A DNA stretch of 64,000 nucleotides from the NCBI GenBank assembly GCA_037954325.1, contig JBBMNZ010000003.1, forward strand, positions 22,675,392 through 22,739,391, read 5' to 3'. Within the stretch, counting starts at the first letter, position 1. Every line of letters starts with the position of its first letter. The position numbers were made by a program, and so were the translations under genes. This document shows positions 12,646 to 24,911 of the stretch, one piece after another. This stretch comes from Fistularia commersonii. Lineage: Eukaryota > Chordata > Actinopteri > Syngnathiformes > Fistulariidae. Under the pieces are notes generated by a model. The model saw nothing but the letters and a program-made list of their open reading frames with translations, was not told the DNA's origin and did no database searches.

Positions 12646-14356
12646 ATATATGATTCATGTGTTGATATCATTCTGTATATTTCATTTTTAAGGTATCGCT
12701 TCCCTTATAATCTGTAAATGTATCTGGCTGCCTCAACAAATTGATTTCCCTGTTGATGAAGCAGTCTATCTCTGTATCCATGGAAATTAGATAATAAAAG
12801 GAAAATAAGTAGATTTACAATAAGTTGCACGTCTTTTTAACCAACTGTAGTTAGTGCCCTGTATAAGGCAGAAAGTAACATTTGAAAAATAATTGAAACC
12901 AAAAAACAACTGACTAGATGATGTGTTTTTGTTCCTCTGAGGGATGGGATTCCTGCTGGAATCGGGATGTCAGACAGGATTTAACACCAGGCTGCATCAA
13001 GTTTACCTTTTCTATTCTCTCAGACTGCCACCGGTTAATATAATACTTTGTTAATCTTGTTGAGTATTGTTTTTTGGGGGGGGTCATAAATAATTAACAA
13101 GCTCTGAAAGCAGAATTGGAGGAACCTGTTAATTAACTTTTATGTGTAAAATATAAATGTAATGGGGATGCATTCAGGGGCATCCCATTTAATTGTTTTG
13201 GAAGAAGTTGTATTCTTTGCCGTCTCCGGGGGTCTGCATGAAAAGAGGCACGAGGTTGGATTCGGTCCACGGGCCTGGGGTTTGACACGAGTGTGTTGAA
13301 CGTTTTCATGACACAGCATAACTTTTCCCCTCACATTTCACTGACCCAGTTTCAGACAGATGGAGAAAAACAAGTGTTGAAATAATCTATATGTGATGGC
13401 GATGTATATAAACATGCACCGAAAAATGTCAAACAAAAACCAAAGTAGATGTACTTAAAACTATATTCAAACTGTGGTTTTTCCCTGCATCTGTTGACTT
13501 TCAACAGCTTGACCATCATCCTGAGTCCAGATCCCTCTTCAGCCACACTGTGGTGCAGTTTCTGCTCTTAGCGGGGGCTAAACAAGTCATATTGGTTTTC
13601 GACTGAATTTCCCTGCTGTAGTAGTGAGTATAAAATTAGAGCTTTATGTGAAGTGGTGGGGGTGGGCCAGACGCATGGTAGTGTTGGGATGCAAAGGAAT
13701 GTAACCCAGTTTTCTGTCACAATAAACTCTGTTTGTGTGTCTGGTGAATAACAATGGTGTCAAGAACGCGAATAGGGATGAGGGTGAAAACATTTTCATT
13801 TTGGTTTAATGACAAAATTTAACATAACAATTTAACATTTTAATGACAATGCAGGTTTTTTTTTGAGGGGGAATCTTGAATTTAACTGGAAACCATCAGA
13901 CATATCAGGGCCAATCGGTTCTTCATTTCTTGTTGTTCTCCCAGCTGCTCAGCACCAGTCAATCAAAGTGGCATCCTGAACACAGGGGAATGGGGCAATT
14001 ACCTGATCCCTTTATTTGCAAGGCTTGCAAAGAAAATAATCGGATTTTTGAAAAATCTTACAGTTAGGTTGAACTGTGGACTCATGTATTATGCCTCATT
14101 ATAAGACTGTTGCACTGTAAAATCAGTCGGCAGAGAGGCGTTACGGCTTCTAATTACAGACGACTTCCTTCCAGTAGAATCCCCTGCTGACTTTCAGGCA
14201 ATTGTGCAGTGTAGTTTTCAACGTGTGCCAATGCTGACACTTAGTGGACCAAATTTATTACTACAACTTCTGATCAAGGTGAATATAGTGCTTCGAGAGT
14301 TGCTTATATGGATGTTGGATTCTGAGTGAATTTTCAGGTTCAAGAAAATTTATTTC

Positions 14357-14357
<1 letters not shown>

Positions 14358-14400
<43 letters not shown>

Positions 14401-14407
14401 ATATATA

Positions 14408-14443
<36 letters not shown>
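14358..14443 (+). repeat. Compound (AT)n/(GT)n microsatellite
   Basis: Alternating AT and GT runs, with purine-pyrimidine alternation throughout. Confidence 0.9.
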
Positions 14444-14812
14444 ATTCTTATGAGAAAGATTTTTGTCATTATTGATGTGATTCTTCTGATTAGTCTTTTC
14501 TGAGTTCATTTGACCAATTCCAAAATAAGAGAATAATGGCACATGTTGATTACCATGAAATAGGTGAAAAAAGAAAGCAAGTAATCACAAATATTTGCCT
14601 TCCCAAAGCTTTCCAATACTTACATAAAACTGGAACCGAGGCAATTGCTTAAAATTTAGATAACCAATATTTGTATTCTTCAACACCCCAAGGGATTGTT
14701 TTAAATGATGAACCCAAACAACTTTATTTAGAAGGCATGAGCCTAGTTTTAGAACTTTGAGTACGGAGAGCAAAATGTGCATGACCAGGAACGCACATAC
14801 CAAAGAACTTTA

Positions 14813-14813
14813 A

Positions 14814-14859
<46 letters not shown>
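14813..14859 (+). repeat. Compound (CT)n(CA)n microsatellite
   Basis: Short CT run followed by about 16 CA units. Confidence 0.9.
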
Positions 14860-14973
14860 GGCTTCTGTTGACTGAAGTTCATTAACACTCATTCAGCACT
14901 TTCAGGTCAGAAAATACTGCACTAAAAACAGGAAGGAGGCAGGCTAATTCAACTACAAATGTGAAGTCAATGA

Positions 14974-14979
14974 TTTATT
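14974..14979 (-). terminator. Possible bloc1s6 polyadenylation signal
   Basis: AATAAA on the minus strand, about 1.7 kb past the bloc1s6 stop codon. The intervening 14.98-16.69 kb holds no other gene and is best read as a long 3'UTR plus flank. Several weaker AT-rich signals lie closer, so the true end is uncertain. Confidence 0.3.
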
Positions 14980-16687
14980 ACAAATCAGCTTTTATGATAA
15001 GTTGTGTCGATCCATGGTCAGGTGTTGCATAGAAACCCTTTGGAAGATCTACTGAACAAACTAACGAGGGACAATGTTTGGTACACCTCATCTCATTAAA
15101 CAGTTGAACACGTCCTGTACAAAGTTGAAAAACGCATATTTCACAACATTCAAAATAACCCGGGCCAAAGAAGACAGTATAACACTTTATGTAAAATGAA
15201 AGACACAAACTTAATCTTTCTCCTTGTCAAAGTTTCCTTTTTCCAATTCAGAGGAGAGTGCAACTGGAGGCTGACAGTATAAAGAACCACCGCTTGAGGA
15301 TTTAGTCCATGTCTTTGGTTTATGAGCGTGGCAACACTGGATTTAGAAGAAGGATTCGCGTGTTTCAGTCCGTATATTCAAAGTCACCTAAGTCACCTGT
15401 AGTGACCTTTGATACAATCCGGACTGTTGACCTGTGCTTCTCTCTTCAGCGTCTGATTAGCCTCACAATTCCATTTTAGTTTACAGGTAGTATTAGTGAG
15501 AGGCAAGCTAAGCATTTCCTTCTGCACACTCCAAGCCAGCAGCAGAAGCCGAGGAGTCCGCTGTGTTGAAGGAGACAAACAAGCAAAAGAACAAAACAAA
15601 ACTACAAACATTGTTAGTTTCTGACACTCATCTAGAGATTTTATCTTTGGACAATGCTCGGCAAGAAGGTGTGGGGACATTTGAGGCAAAAAAATCCAGT
15701 TTCCTCCATCGTTTGCCCTGCTGAACGGGAAAACCCAGTTGTTTCAGTCACTACATGGGCTGACTGCTGCCTCTAGAGGTACAAAGTGGTACTTTGCACA
15801 TCGTTTGAACCTTTGAATTTTTTAGAGTTGCTAACATGTAGCACTCGACCAGTCGCAATTTACTTGCTGTTGCAGAACAAGTCTGACGAGAAAACTTAAA
15901 AAAAAAAAACCCCAAAGGTCTATGGACCATTTATAGCACTGGGAACTATAGTTAAGTTGGTTTTTTTTTCATTAAAAATAGTTTTTCTTGTTCGAGCTCA
16001 ATCTAATTGTATCATAAATTAAAATCAGTCCTTGCAATCCTTAAAAATACTGTAACCATCTGCCACGCCCCATCTTTGTTAGTCGATGTACTAATTCTTT
16101 CAAAAAGGTATTCGTTAAAATATCAACAAGTATAGGCAGCAAACCGGATTAGCAACGCAGTATCATGATAACTACTATAATTAGGTGGTGTATCACTTAG
16201 GGCATATTTGCAATCTCAGTTGCATCGCTTTGTAATGACAAGCTAATGCAAGATGTACATAAGTAAAGCTGTTCGCCAGTTGATCTCACTACGGTGGCAT
16301 GGCAATCAGATGTGACAGCAGCAAAAAAAGGCAGAAAACTGTAATGCAAAATCCATGAATGCCTGAGTATCAGGATTGTCCGTTGGTTTGAGACGCACTC
16401 CGCATAACTAATTTTCTCAGGTTAAATCCATTTAGAAGCCCCCTTAAGTTGTCCCACATCTTTCTGGTCTCCTATTTCCTGCCCGACTATTAACTGTACC
16501 ATCAAAAATGCCCTCAAAAAAAACAAAAAAAAAACAACTCACAGTATCCATGATTTAAAAAAAAAAGTAAGAAAAACACACAAAGAATAACAAGCAGTTA
16601 AATTGTGCCTGATTTGTAGATATTCGGCTAGAACATGCAAAACCGCAGGGATGTCCCCCCTCAACGAAGTGGACAAACTTTGGGACC

Positions 16688-17472
16688 TCATGTCCGTTTG
16701 GCAGGCTTGGCGATTAGCTGCCTCTCTCTCTCCAGCTCCTTCTCTCGTTGTTGCTCCTTCTCGAGAGCCTCTTTCTGCTTCTGTTGCTGCAGTTTCAGAG
16801 CTCTTTTCTGCAATTATAGGACAGCCGGTGATTCAAAAGTCTGTCAGTTATCGAATGTGTGTCCATCCATAATCCACGAATATTCTGCAGAACACAAGAC
16901 GTCAAGTGGGACGCACCTTTAGTTTAGTTGTCCTCTCGTGGAGCATGATCATTTCTTTCCGTATGCTCACCAGCTTATTGTGATAGGCCTTTGCCTCTGT
17001 AAACTAAGGACAGCAAACTAACTGTCAGGTGTGTCAGAACAAAGAGCCACCTTAGAAAACCAATGAAGATTCTGACATACCAGTGAATTGAGGTCCAGCG
17101 AGGCATTGCATTCTCTAAACTTGGTGACTTCTTGGTCCAGTGTATCTAATAATATTAGCTGATTTTGCCTGCGAGCAGGAAATAATTGGTGTCAAGTCCA
17201 TTTTTTTTCCCCCAAAACCAATCAAAAATATTGGATGTGAGCTTTTTTTGTGAAGCTGCCCAAGAAGCAAAGCAACCAAATACTCACGTGAGTTCCTGGA
17301 GGGCTCGCTTGGAGCCCTGTAGATTTGGCAGGTAGTGAGAGAGTAATCCCTCGGTGAGATTGGAGACTGCTTTTCTATCCACAAACACATCCTCTGCGGG
17401 GTCAGGGCTCGGGACACTGGCTGCTCCATGCACTGCCAGCTGGAGATCTGGGATTGAGAAAAGTGCTGCCAT
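16688..17472 (-). CDS. bloc1s6: BLOC-1 subunit 6 (pallidin)
   Basis: Pallidin is a coiled-coil subunit of the BLOC-1 complex. BLOC-1 sorts cargo from endosomes to lysosome-related organelles such as melanosomes and dense granules. Four coding exons on the minus strand: 17288-17472, 17081-17168, 16917-17003 and 16688-16807 (480 nt, 159 aa). GLLSHYLPNLQGSK, ALQELTQNQ and the C-terminal helix rich in Gln, Lys and Glu, ending in AKPAKRT, match the human protein (172 aa) closely. The N-terminus is uncertain. The chosen ATG gives MAALFSIPDLQL, but a good acceptor (ttttctcaatcccag) sits just inside this exon, so the first eight residues may be intronic if an upstream coding exon exists. A non-coding first exon with donor at 18336/18337 looks likely, spliced to an acceptor near 17485. 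The gene is divergent from slc30a4, as in human 15q21. Confidence 0.93.
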
Positions 17473-18336
17473 TTATTACTAAACCTAGTTTAGAAATATA
17501 TAATCTGACAGGAAGTTAAAGCAGCTAAGAATCCAACTTCATTCATGTAATTTACATTTACACTTTTTCTTTAAACATGCGCATCCAGCTATTACTCTTT
17601 ACATTTTTGTGTACTCTTCACAAATGCCTGCATACAATCCCTGTTCACATCTGAATGCAAGGGCTGGTTTACTATTATTTACTACTACCTACCTGGCTTC
17701 ACTGCGGACAGCCAAATAAAAAATGTTATTGTTCGGGGTAACACATTTGCAGACTGTGCATATGACCATAAACACTTAATGTTGAATCTATCTAACAAAC
17801 TGGCTATAAAAGTAGAGACTGGAAGTGTGTGTGTGTGTTATCATAAGATAGGTCTGGTAATCATCAAACATTTTATGATCATCCACACTTAAGCAAACCA
17901 TATTCATGCGTGTCGTGTTTTTCCTCTGGATCAGCTAGTCCTTCAGCACACATATTTAAATCTTAAATCTAACCCCTGAGAGATGCCTGGAGTTAAGGAT
18001 TAAGGTCAGAGGGGCATTGAATTGGGTGATGAATGGATGCAAACCGTGGGGAAGAGACGGGGCCCCTTCCTCCTCGAGTCCTTCCACCTCCATGGGCAAC
18101 CCAGACTTCCTTCTCCTACAACCTGAGGAGACACGGCAGGCATTCGAGAACATACATCGCATCAGATTCACAAATCTGAGCTCGCCATCTACGCATATCT
18201 CGGCGTCGACTCCCGGCAGATTATCTAGCGCAGCGGCGCCATAATATAAACAACGTGACACATTAGCACATTAGCATACGATTAAAAAAAGGTTAAGGGG
18301 CGGCAAAAGGTGCGGTCAAAGGTTCAAAAGTGCTAC

Positions 18337-18420
18337 CTTTTGGACTTGATATTTAGCACAAACGGCGGCTGTGAGGCGTCGTGGCTCGTAGAGCTCGGCT
18401 AGAGGAGAAATCGGGAAGAT
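18337..18420 (-). other. Probable non-coding first exon of bloc1s6
   Basis: On the minus strand, a GC-rich ATG-free leader ends at a good donor (ccaaaag|gtagca, junction at 18337/18336), next to the divergent promoter. It is inferred to splice to the first coding exon near 17.48 kb. The upstream boundary is approximate. Confidence 0.4.
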
Positions 18421-18454
18421 TTAACATCTCTTTTTGGTGGCTAGTCCGCACGGC

Positions 18455-18483
18455 GTCATGTGACCCGCATGCCGTCATGTGAC
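18455..18483. promoter_or_regulatory. Twin GTCATGTGAC boxes in divergent promoter
   Basis: The palindromic-type 10-mer GTCATGTGAC occurs twice, at 18455-18464 and 18474-18483, with starts 19 bp apart. It is the M-box form of the MiT/TFE site and one base from the CLEAR consensus GTCACGTGAC. It lies between the non-coding first exon of bloc1s6 and the leader of slc30a4. Both genes act in lysosomes or lysosome-related organelles, the usual targets of TFEB, TFE3 and MITF. Binding is inferred. Confidence 0.55.
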
Positions 18484-18559
18484 TGCGGGCGACACCGAAC
18501 TTGCTAGTCACTTCCGGGTACGGCCGAGCTAATGTAACGACTCCGGGAGGACGAGCGGG

Positions 18560-18982
18560 AGCTAACGATGATATCCTCCGAGTTCGGCTACCGGGACGTC
18601 CCGTCGTAGGTGAGTCCAGCTCCCGCTCCCGCTCGACTATCCGACGGACGTGTAGCGTTAGCATACCACGCTAAAGTTAGCTTGTCGCTCTTTAGCCGCG
18701 GTCGCTGTCCGCGGGGACTTTTAAGAACTTCGGAGTGTGTCAAGGTATTCAGGGATGTTTTTTTACTACCGGGCGTCGTGTGACAGGCAGGTGAGTGTGT
18801 TTGAACGTCAGTGGTTGAATACAAGCGTTCTTATATTTCACTTTACTTCCCTCCAGGGGGGGAGGAGACGTGGCGTCTAGCAGCGGCGTCCTACCACAAG
18901 ATGCCAGCCCTCCCCAACCGGGGACGGTAGACCGTAGGCGGACTCCCTTCACCTGGATCCACTCGCCAGCCCGTTTTCGAAG
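18560..18982 (+). other. slc30a4 5' leader with non-coding exon and uORF
   Basis: A donor (gtcgtag|gtgagt) ends a probable leader exon at 18609. The next acceptor (ccctccag) starts an exon at 18857 that runs into the coding start. An alternative donor (caggcag|gtgagt) ends at about 18790. A short upstream ORF (ATG 18901, stop 18928-18930) precedes the main start and may lower translation. Confidence 0.45.
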
Positions 18983-21900
18983 ATGTCGGGTGGCGGTGTT
19001 TTCGGCAAGGTACGCTCCGCCTTCCGGAGGGAGCGCAACGACTGGGGCCTGAGCGACACGGCGCCGTTCGACATCTCCGGCGAGCTGATGGAGGACGACG
19101 CGCCCAAGTTTAACAAGCTGAAGGTGGTCGTCTCCGGGGAGATGTCCGACTACTCCTCCGGGACGCCGTCCAACGGCGTGGCCGTGAGCACCGTGGTCCT
19201 GGCGGACGACGACGACTCTCTGCTGGACTCTTCCTCCAGCCTGGGCAGCCCGGGGCTGAACATGGACCCCTGCGAGAGCTGCAACAAGAAGCGGGAGATG
19301 GTCAAGCAGAGGAGGGTGATGAAGAGGCTCATCGTGGCGGCTTTGCTCTACTTTATTTTCATGACGGGAGAAATCGTGGGTAAGTTCTGCAGGGAATTTG
19401 CTGTCATCCGGGGAGAAAAACAGCAAGAACTCATGACATGTCACAGAGACAATGCAGCCTCATAATGCGGCTGAGTTTCGAGATTTCCCGCTGTGTGATG
19501 TTTGATGAATGGCATTGCTTGTTGTCCCGAAAACACGGGAAATTCATCAGGAGAACTGAAACCCTCTCAAGATAACGCAGCTCTCATTGGCACAGATCCT
19601 CATTTCACCAACGCATCACTCATATTTTCAGATACCTCAACAATTTCAGCTTGAGGTTGGATCAAAACCAGCTGAGCCACCTTCCCTAAAACATCCCTCA
19701 ATTTATTTCACCCGACTCTCAGGAACATGTCTCACCGTCACGCTTGTTTGAAATGATCTCAAGGTTTCTGGTTGATAAGTTTAAACTCCTAAAGGAAGAA
19801 ATCATTTTTTGCTCTTTTTTCAGTTTGGGACCGGTTATTGTCAGACAGGTCAATGTTTCAGTCCGTGAGGATTGAGATTTCTGATGCGCCCTCTGTTAGT
19901 TTTCCAAAGCTGCAGGACTTTATCCCCTTTAATTCATTTTCAACTCTAAAAAGAATTTGGCTCTGTTTAGTGCATGAAGATAAAAACAACAACCATGACC
20001 CAGACAACAGTCTGGACCGAGTTACCTTCTCTGCCCAAAACTTACATCAGAAAGAATTTCTTTAATTATACAAAAATCTTCCCGGCGTCATTATTCTTTT
20101 TATGCTGACATTTTTTGAGGGCCCCTTGGAGGTCGCTACAGCTCCACTTGAGTTAGATATCAGAAAAACAAAACATCAAACACACCGTAACTGATCGAGG
20201 AATAATGAGCCCCATATCTTGGTTGTAAGCAATTAAAAAATTATCGTTAAAAAAAAGCAAATGGCACTAAAATATACACGATAGTGATTGGAGGACTTTT
20301 TGCTTTCTTTCAGGTGGTTATGTGTCAAACAGCTTAGCCATCATGACGGACGCTCTGCACATTCTGGCCGACGTAGTGGGGATTCTGTTTTCCTTGCTGG
20401 CCCTCTGGCTCTCCACAAAACCGCCGACCAAGAGGTTCACCTTCGGACTTGGTCGCCTGGGTGAGTTTCCTCATTTCGGAAACTGTCACGATCCGTATTG
20501 GATTCAAGCAGATGGATCATATTCAGGCAACTCATTGCGAGATCAGCAGGGTGCTTCTCCGGTCATAGGACTACACAGGGTTCCATTCTGCTGTTGCTTT
20601 GATGCAACTTTATTGACGTACCAATCAGTCATGCCAAAAATGATTTCATTTTTCTTATACGGTCCCTCCACATTGGCAGAGCAAAAAGTTCCTGCGTGAA
20701 CAAGCACCTGGTGACAGAGGTGAGGAAAAGTTTAGCGAAGAGATTGCGCAGGTTGGGCCACCTGCTCGAATGTTAAATGCCTCCCATTAGCTGTAAAGAT
20801 AAGCAGCAATGTTTGCTTCAACGCAAATGGAGAAACACTTTCCCATGTTTGGATCTTCATGACAATGTTCAAACACTCAATTTCCTGGCCCTAAGCTCAC
20901 AGTTATGTAATGGTCTGGAGACACACACAGCACTGTATTTGCGCTTACTGTACATGGCATATTGCCAAAAGTGACAACAGGAATGACTGCGGTTACCAAG
21001 TACATTTTGCGGTTACTGATTGCAGTATATGTGAGATGAGAGATGAGATGAAAACAACTTTATTAATCCCGAAGGAAATTGTTGTGCCAGAGTTTCAAGT
21101 AAAAACATAACAGTAATAGATAATAGTGGAAAGGAGGAAGAATAAGAAATATAATGAAATGTGTGTACATTCACACATTTTAATATTTTAAGAAGGAAGA
21201 TTTTTAAGTGGTTTTTAAGCTATTTCAATGGAGTCGCAAAAATGTTATTGTTGTGAAGAGATTATTCTTGCATATGATGAATGCACAACTGTCCAGCAGG
21301 GTTTTAGTGAAGTATCACCTGTAGCTATCAAACTTGAGCATTTTAACATAATTGTTACATTTTATGCAGACCTGTGCGTTGAACTCTTACAGAGGCAGCA
21401 GCTTCCTATTCATTTTCATCTCTTAATAAAACAATCAGGAGAGAAAACGATCATCAAGTAGGGGGGCCACTGTCTGATTCTGTTTACCAAAAAATGTATT
21501 CTATTTCTTTTAGTTTCGCTTTTGTCATAATACTGCAGTCAGACAGTTAAATTTGGTGGTATTTCATTGTACAGTGGTTACTTTGACAATCACACCAGCT
21601 CACTGAGAGGCACCACCGGCATCATGGAGCAAGATGTCGAGCCACATCTTTCATGGGCGCACTGATAACAAACCGTTTGTCTGTACCGTTCGTTGGTCTA
21701 GAGGTGGTGTCGGCAGTCCTCAGTGTGGTGCTCATCTACATCCTCACCGTGATACTGCTGTACGAGGCGGTGCAGAGAACCGTGCACCAGGAATTCAACA
21801 TCGACGGAGACGTCATGCTCATCACCGCGGCGCTGGGCGTGGCAGTCAACCTCATGTAAGTGGAGATGACTCCTCTTCTATCGGTGATTTATATGATTCA

Positions 21901-24900
21901 AGATGTTATATTCTATTACCCATCAAAGAAAAACATAAGTGTCAAATTAGCAGATGGGACTTGTCATAGCTTAGTATGACAACAGCCATCAACAAGAAAC
22001 AGAATTAAAACCTGATTATGTCATAATGACAAAGCAGGGATGTGGCAAGAAAGTCAAGCTGTTGCTTTTTCACCTCGCTTTCAGCAAAGCTGAGAATTTG
22101 AGATGAAACCATGCACAACAAAGCGCATTGTCTTAGTTTCATGCCTTTCTAACTCGCACTTACAATAATAGAACCATAAACCTCATTGTTTTTGGCCAAA
22201 AGAAGACTCAGCATGGAGTGCTGTGACCCTTGCAAGTACAAACATTGATGTTTATTTTTCCCAACTGAGCATCTTCAAACACTAAGCAATATCAACTGAG
22301 CTGGCTGCAAATTAAAGATTTCTCTTTTCCAGTAAAAGTGCGAAAGACAAATACTCAAAAGATCCATCGGCGGATGGAAATGTTTAAAGTTGGCTCTTTT
22401 GACCCGATGACATGAAAAATGATCTTGGATGATTTTTAACATCATGTCTCGGGTAGTATTAACGCGCCAGCCAGAAATGAATGTCAGCAAAAGCTTTCCA
22501 GTGTGTTCCCAAGTGTGGTCTGGTTCGTACTTGCAGGATTAAATGGCCGATTCCTTGAGCACATGTTTTTTAGATTAGTCCACAGTTGTTAAAAAAAAAA
22601 ATGTACAAGATATTTTTTAAAAATAATTTAATTTTTTCCCATTCTTTTTAATAGCATGGGATTCTTATTAAACCAAGGTGGCCACCCCCACTCTCATGGC
22701 CATGGCCACAGTCACGGCAACGGTCACTCCCACGACCCTGCCGTTCCCTCGGCATCGCAGGCTGGAGGTCAGCAGCAAAGGAACCACGGAAGCCTGGCTG
22801 TCCGGGCCGCCTTCATCCACGCCCTGGGAGACCTCCTACAGAGCGTTGGGGTCCTCATTGCTGCCTACATCGTCCGCTTTAAGGTGCTTCTGAGTTTTCA
22901 GTCTCTGTGGCTCTTCACTGACAGGTGATCGATCCGCTTTGAAATCCCACCTCTAATCCAACGGCCGCCCCCGCCCCCACAATCTGCACTCATATAACGG
23001 AAGAATAACTTTTTGAGAGCCCAAGAGTATACCTTTCACTTCTCACATTCTTTTCCGCACAGATTTGCGTCTGACAGGTTCACTTACACACAAAAAGAAC
23101 TCTTTTGTTTCAAAAAACAGAGGAATATTTCAACCCGAAGTGCATGTGACAGAGGAATCTGTTGACACCAACGAAGAGAACTCAATAAGTGACTTATTAA
23201 AATGACCCTGGCAGTGACGGAGGTTGTTTAAATGTCTGAGACAGCAGTGCTTCTCCCTCAGACTTGAGAGGACGGAACAGCGGTGAAGGGCACGGCAACT
23301 TGTGTTTTATGTATGCCAGTTACATTTCTCGAGCAACTACAACCAGTTAGGGCAAGGCAGTTTATCAATGCTCAATGTGTAATATCATCAAAATCAATGG
23401 AAAAATAACATTTGGTGAGAAGAGGAACAAAAGAACCTGGAGCAATGTCGGACAATCTGTGAGAAATGATTGTACATTTATAGAAACTTGAAAATAATAA
23501 GATTTAACACAAAACATTCTTGAAAATAAATGTAATCATTGGCTATATATTTATTTGATCTCCATCCACGTCAAAGCAAGTGCGAAATAATTTTATGTAT
23601 TTCTGATGCAAACAGATCATGTGGTGCACACTGTGTCTACTTGGTTAAGTAGAAAGTAATTCTTTGTTTTTTCATGTTCGCTCACAACACGTCTCCGTCC
23701 GTCCCCACAGCCGGAGTATAAATTGGCCGACCCCATCTGCACCTACATCTTCTCCTTCCTTGTTCTCTTCACCACGCTGCGCATCATACGCGACACGGGC
23801 GTCATCGTGCTGGAGGGCAAGTAGTCTTTATCATGGTCTTTGACGCCGTAGTGACACGTCCTCCTCGGTCCGAGCTCATCACCCTTGACGTGTGCCGTCC
23901 CTGCTCGCTCAGGCGCTCCCCGACACCTGGACACTCAGAGAATCCGCGAGGACCTTCTGAAGCTGGAGGACGTCCACTCGGTGGACGAGTTGAACGTGTG
24001 GGGGCTGACGCCTGACAAGACCGCGGCGCTCGTACATCTCCAGCTTGGTGAGTACGATCACATCTTCGGCTAAAATCGGCGTCTATTTACAGCTGAAAAT
24101 ATACTGTAAACATTAGAAACAAAGAGTGGGATTAAAGTATGAAAACATCTTCATGTTTGTGTAGCTTGGCCATTTTCCGGTCGCGGTTCCTCAGGATTAG
24201 AAAGCAATCTTCTAAAAAGGTTTCATATCGACGACCCAATCAGTACTTTTCTAATTTGTGAGGAAATATAAAGTTTAGTTTCAATCCCATCAGTGGGTTG
24301 AATAAGTAAAGCAGTCAGTTGTGCTGCCTTGTGTTGTAAAACCGGACGTACTTCTTTTTTAATTTCGCGATTGAGCGAAATAAGCAGTTATTTTCCACAA
24401 CTGGTATCTCAGCCAGTTCTCCTTTTGTCAAATGAAGGTTTATTTCTCCACTGACCTTCCTGGGGAAAGAAAAAACAAAGAGCTCGTCAGCTTTACTCAC
24501 AAATTGTTTTTTAATCTCCATCGCTTGTTTCTTCCGAGTCCCTTTTTATTTAGGATCTGTCGATGCAGATGTTTGTGCGGGTCGGCGTTCGATTGCTGTC
24601 TCCCCGACAATATGACTTCTGAAAACAAACCGATCCTCAGATTCGCCACGGAGAACTACTCTCAGATTTGAAATTCGATTATGTGTCATTGCTTGCTGTA
24701 AACTGAAGACAATGATTCTGGCTGTTTACTGCAATGGAAATTTCTCACGCTTCCAGTGCCCTCCAGTGGCAACAACTGGGAAGACACCCAGGCGAGAGCA
24801 CGCCACCTGCTCCTGCACACGTATGGCCTGAGCCAATGCACCGTGCAGGTCCAGACCCACCGGCAGCGGCTGGTACACAGCTGCGCCCACTGCCAGCTGC

Positions 24901-24911
24901 CGAACCCTTAG
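18983..24911 (+). CDS. slc30a4: Zinc transporter ZnT4 (SLC30A4)
   Basis: A cation-diffusion-facilitator family transporter that exchanges cytosolic Zn2+ for protons into endosomes, lysosomes and secretory vesicles. Seven coding exons: 18983-19379, 20314-20460, 21702-21855, 22655-22883, 23711-23816, 23913-24047 and 24757-24911 (1323 nt, 440 aa; human 429). The cytosolic N-terminus carries the ADDDDSLLD acidic stretch. The first membrane helix is near residues 115-133. The two HxxxD zinc-site motifs are present: ALHILAD in helix 2 and HALGD in helix 5. A His-rich cytosolic loop (HPHSHGHGHSHGNGHSH, about 243-259) lies between helices 4 and 5. The C-terminal domain ends in CAHCQLP, like the CANCQ of human ZnT4. 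The exon 5/6 junction uses a GC donor (gagg|gcaagt); retention of that intron gives an immediate stop (GKtag) and loses the C-terminal domain. Synteny with bloc1s6 supports ZnT4 over ZnT2, ZnT3 or ZnT8. Confidence 0.95.
21034..21130 (-). repeat. Retroposon tail copy in slc30a4 intron 2
   Basis: Reverse-oriented copy of the family seen at 762-878. It has acaactttattaatcccgaa and the ggcac(a/t)... core, with a gagatgagatg tail. Confidence 0.6.

Larger units (their letters stand above)
7360..14940. other. Gene-free interval between nmrk2 and bloc1s6
   Basis: I see no exon with family similarity here. The interval holds microsatellites, listed separately, and one imperfect inverted repeat at 10.05 kb. 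A somewhat GC-richer patch at 12.05-12.42 kb is open on both strands but matches no family I know. It could be regulatory. Confidence 0.5.

Noticed and set aside
18749..19444. 231-codon open frame on the minus strand
   Set aside because: It is antisense to slc30a4 exon 1 and its leader, and open only because the DNA is GC-rich.
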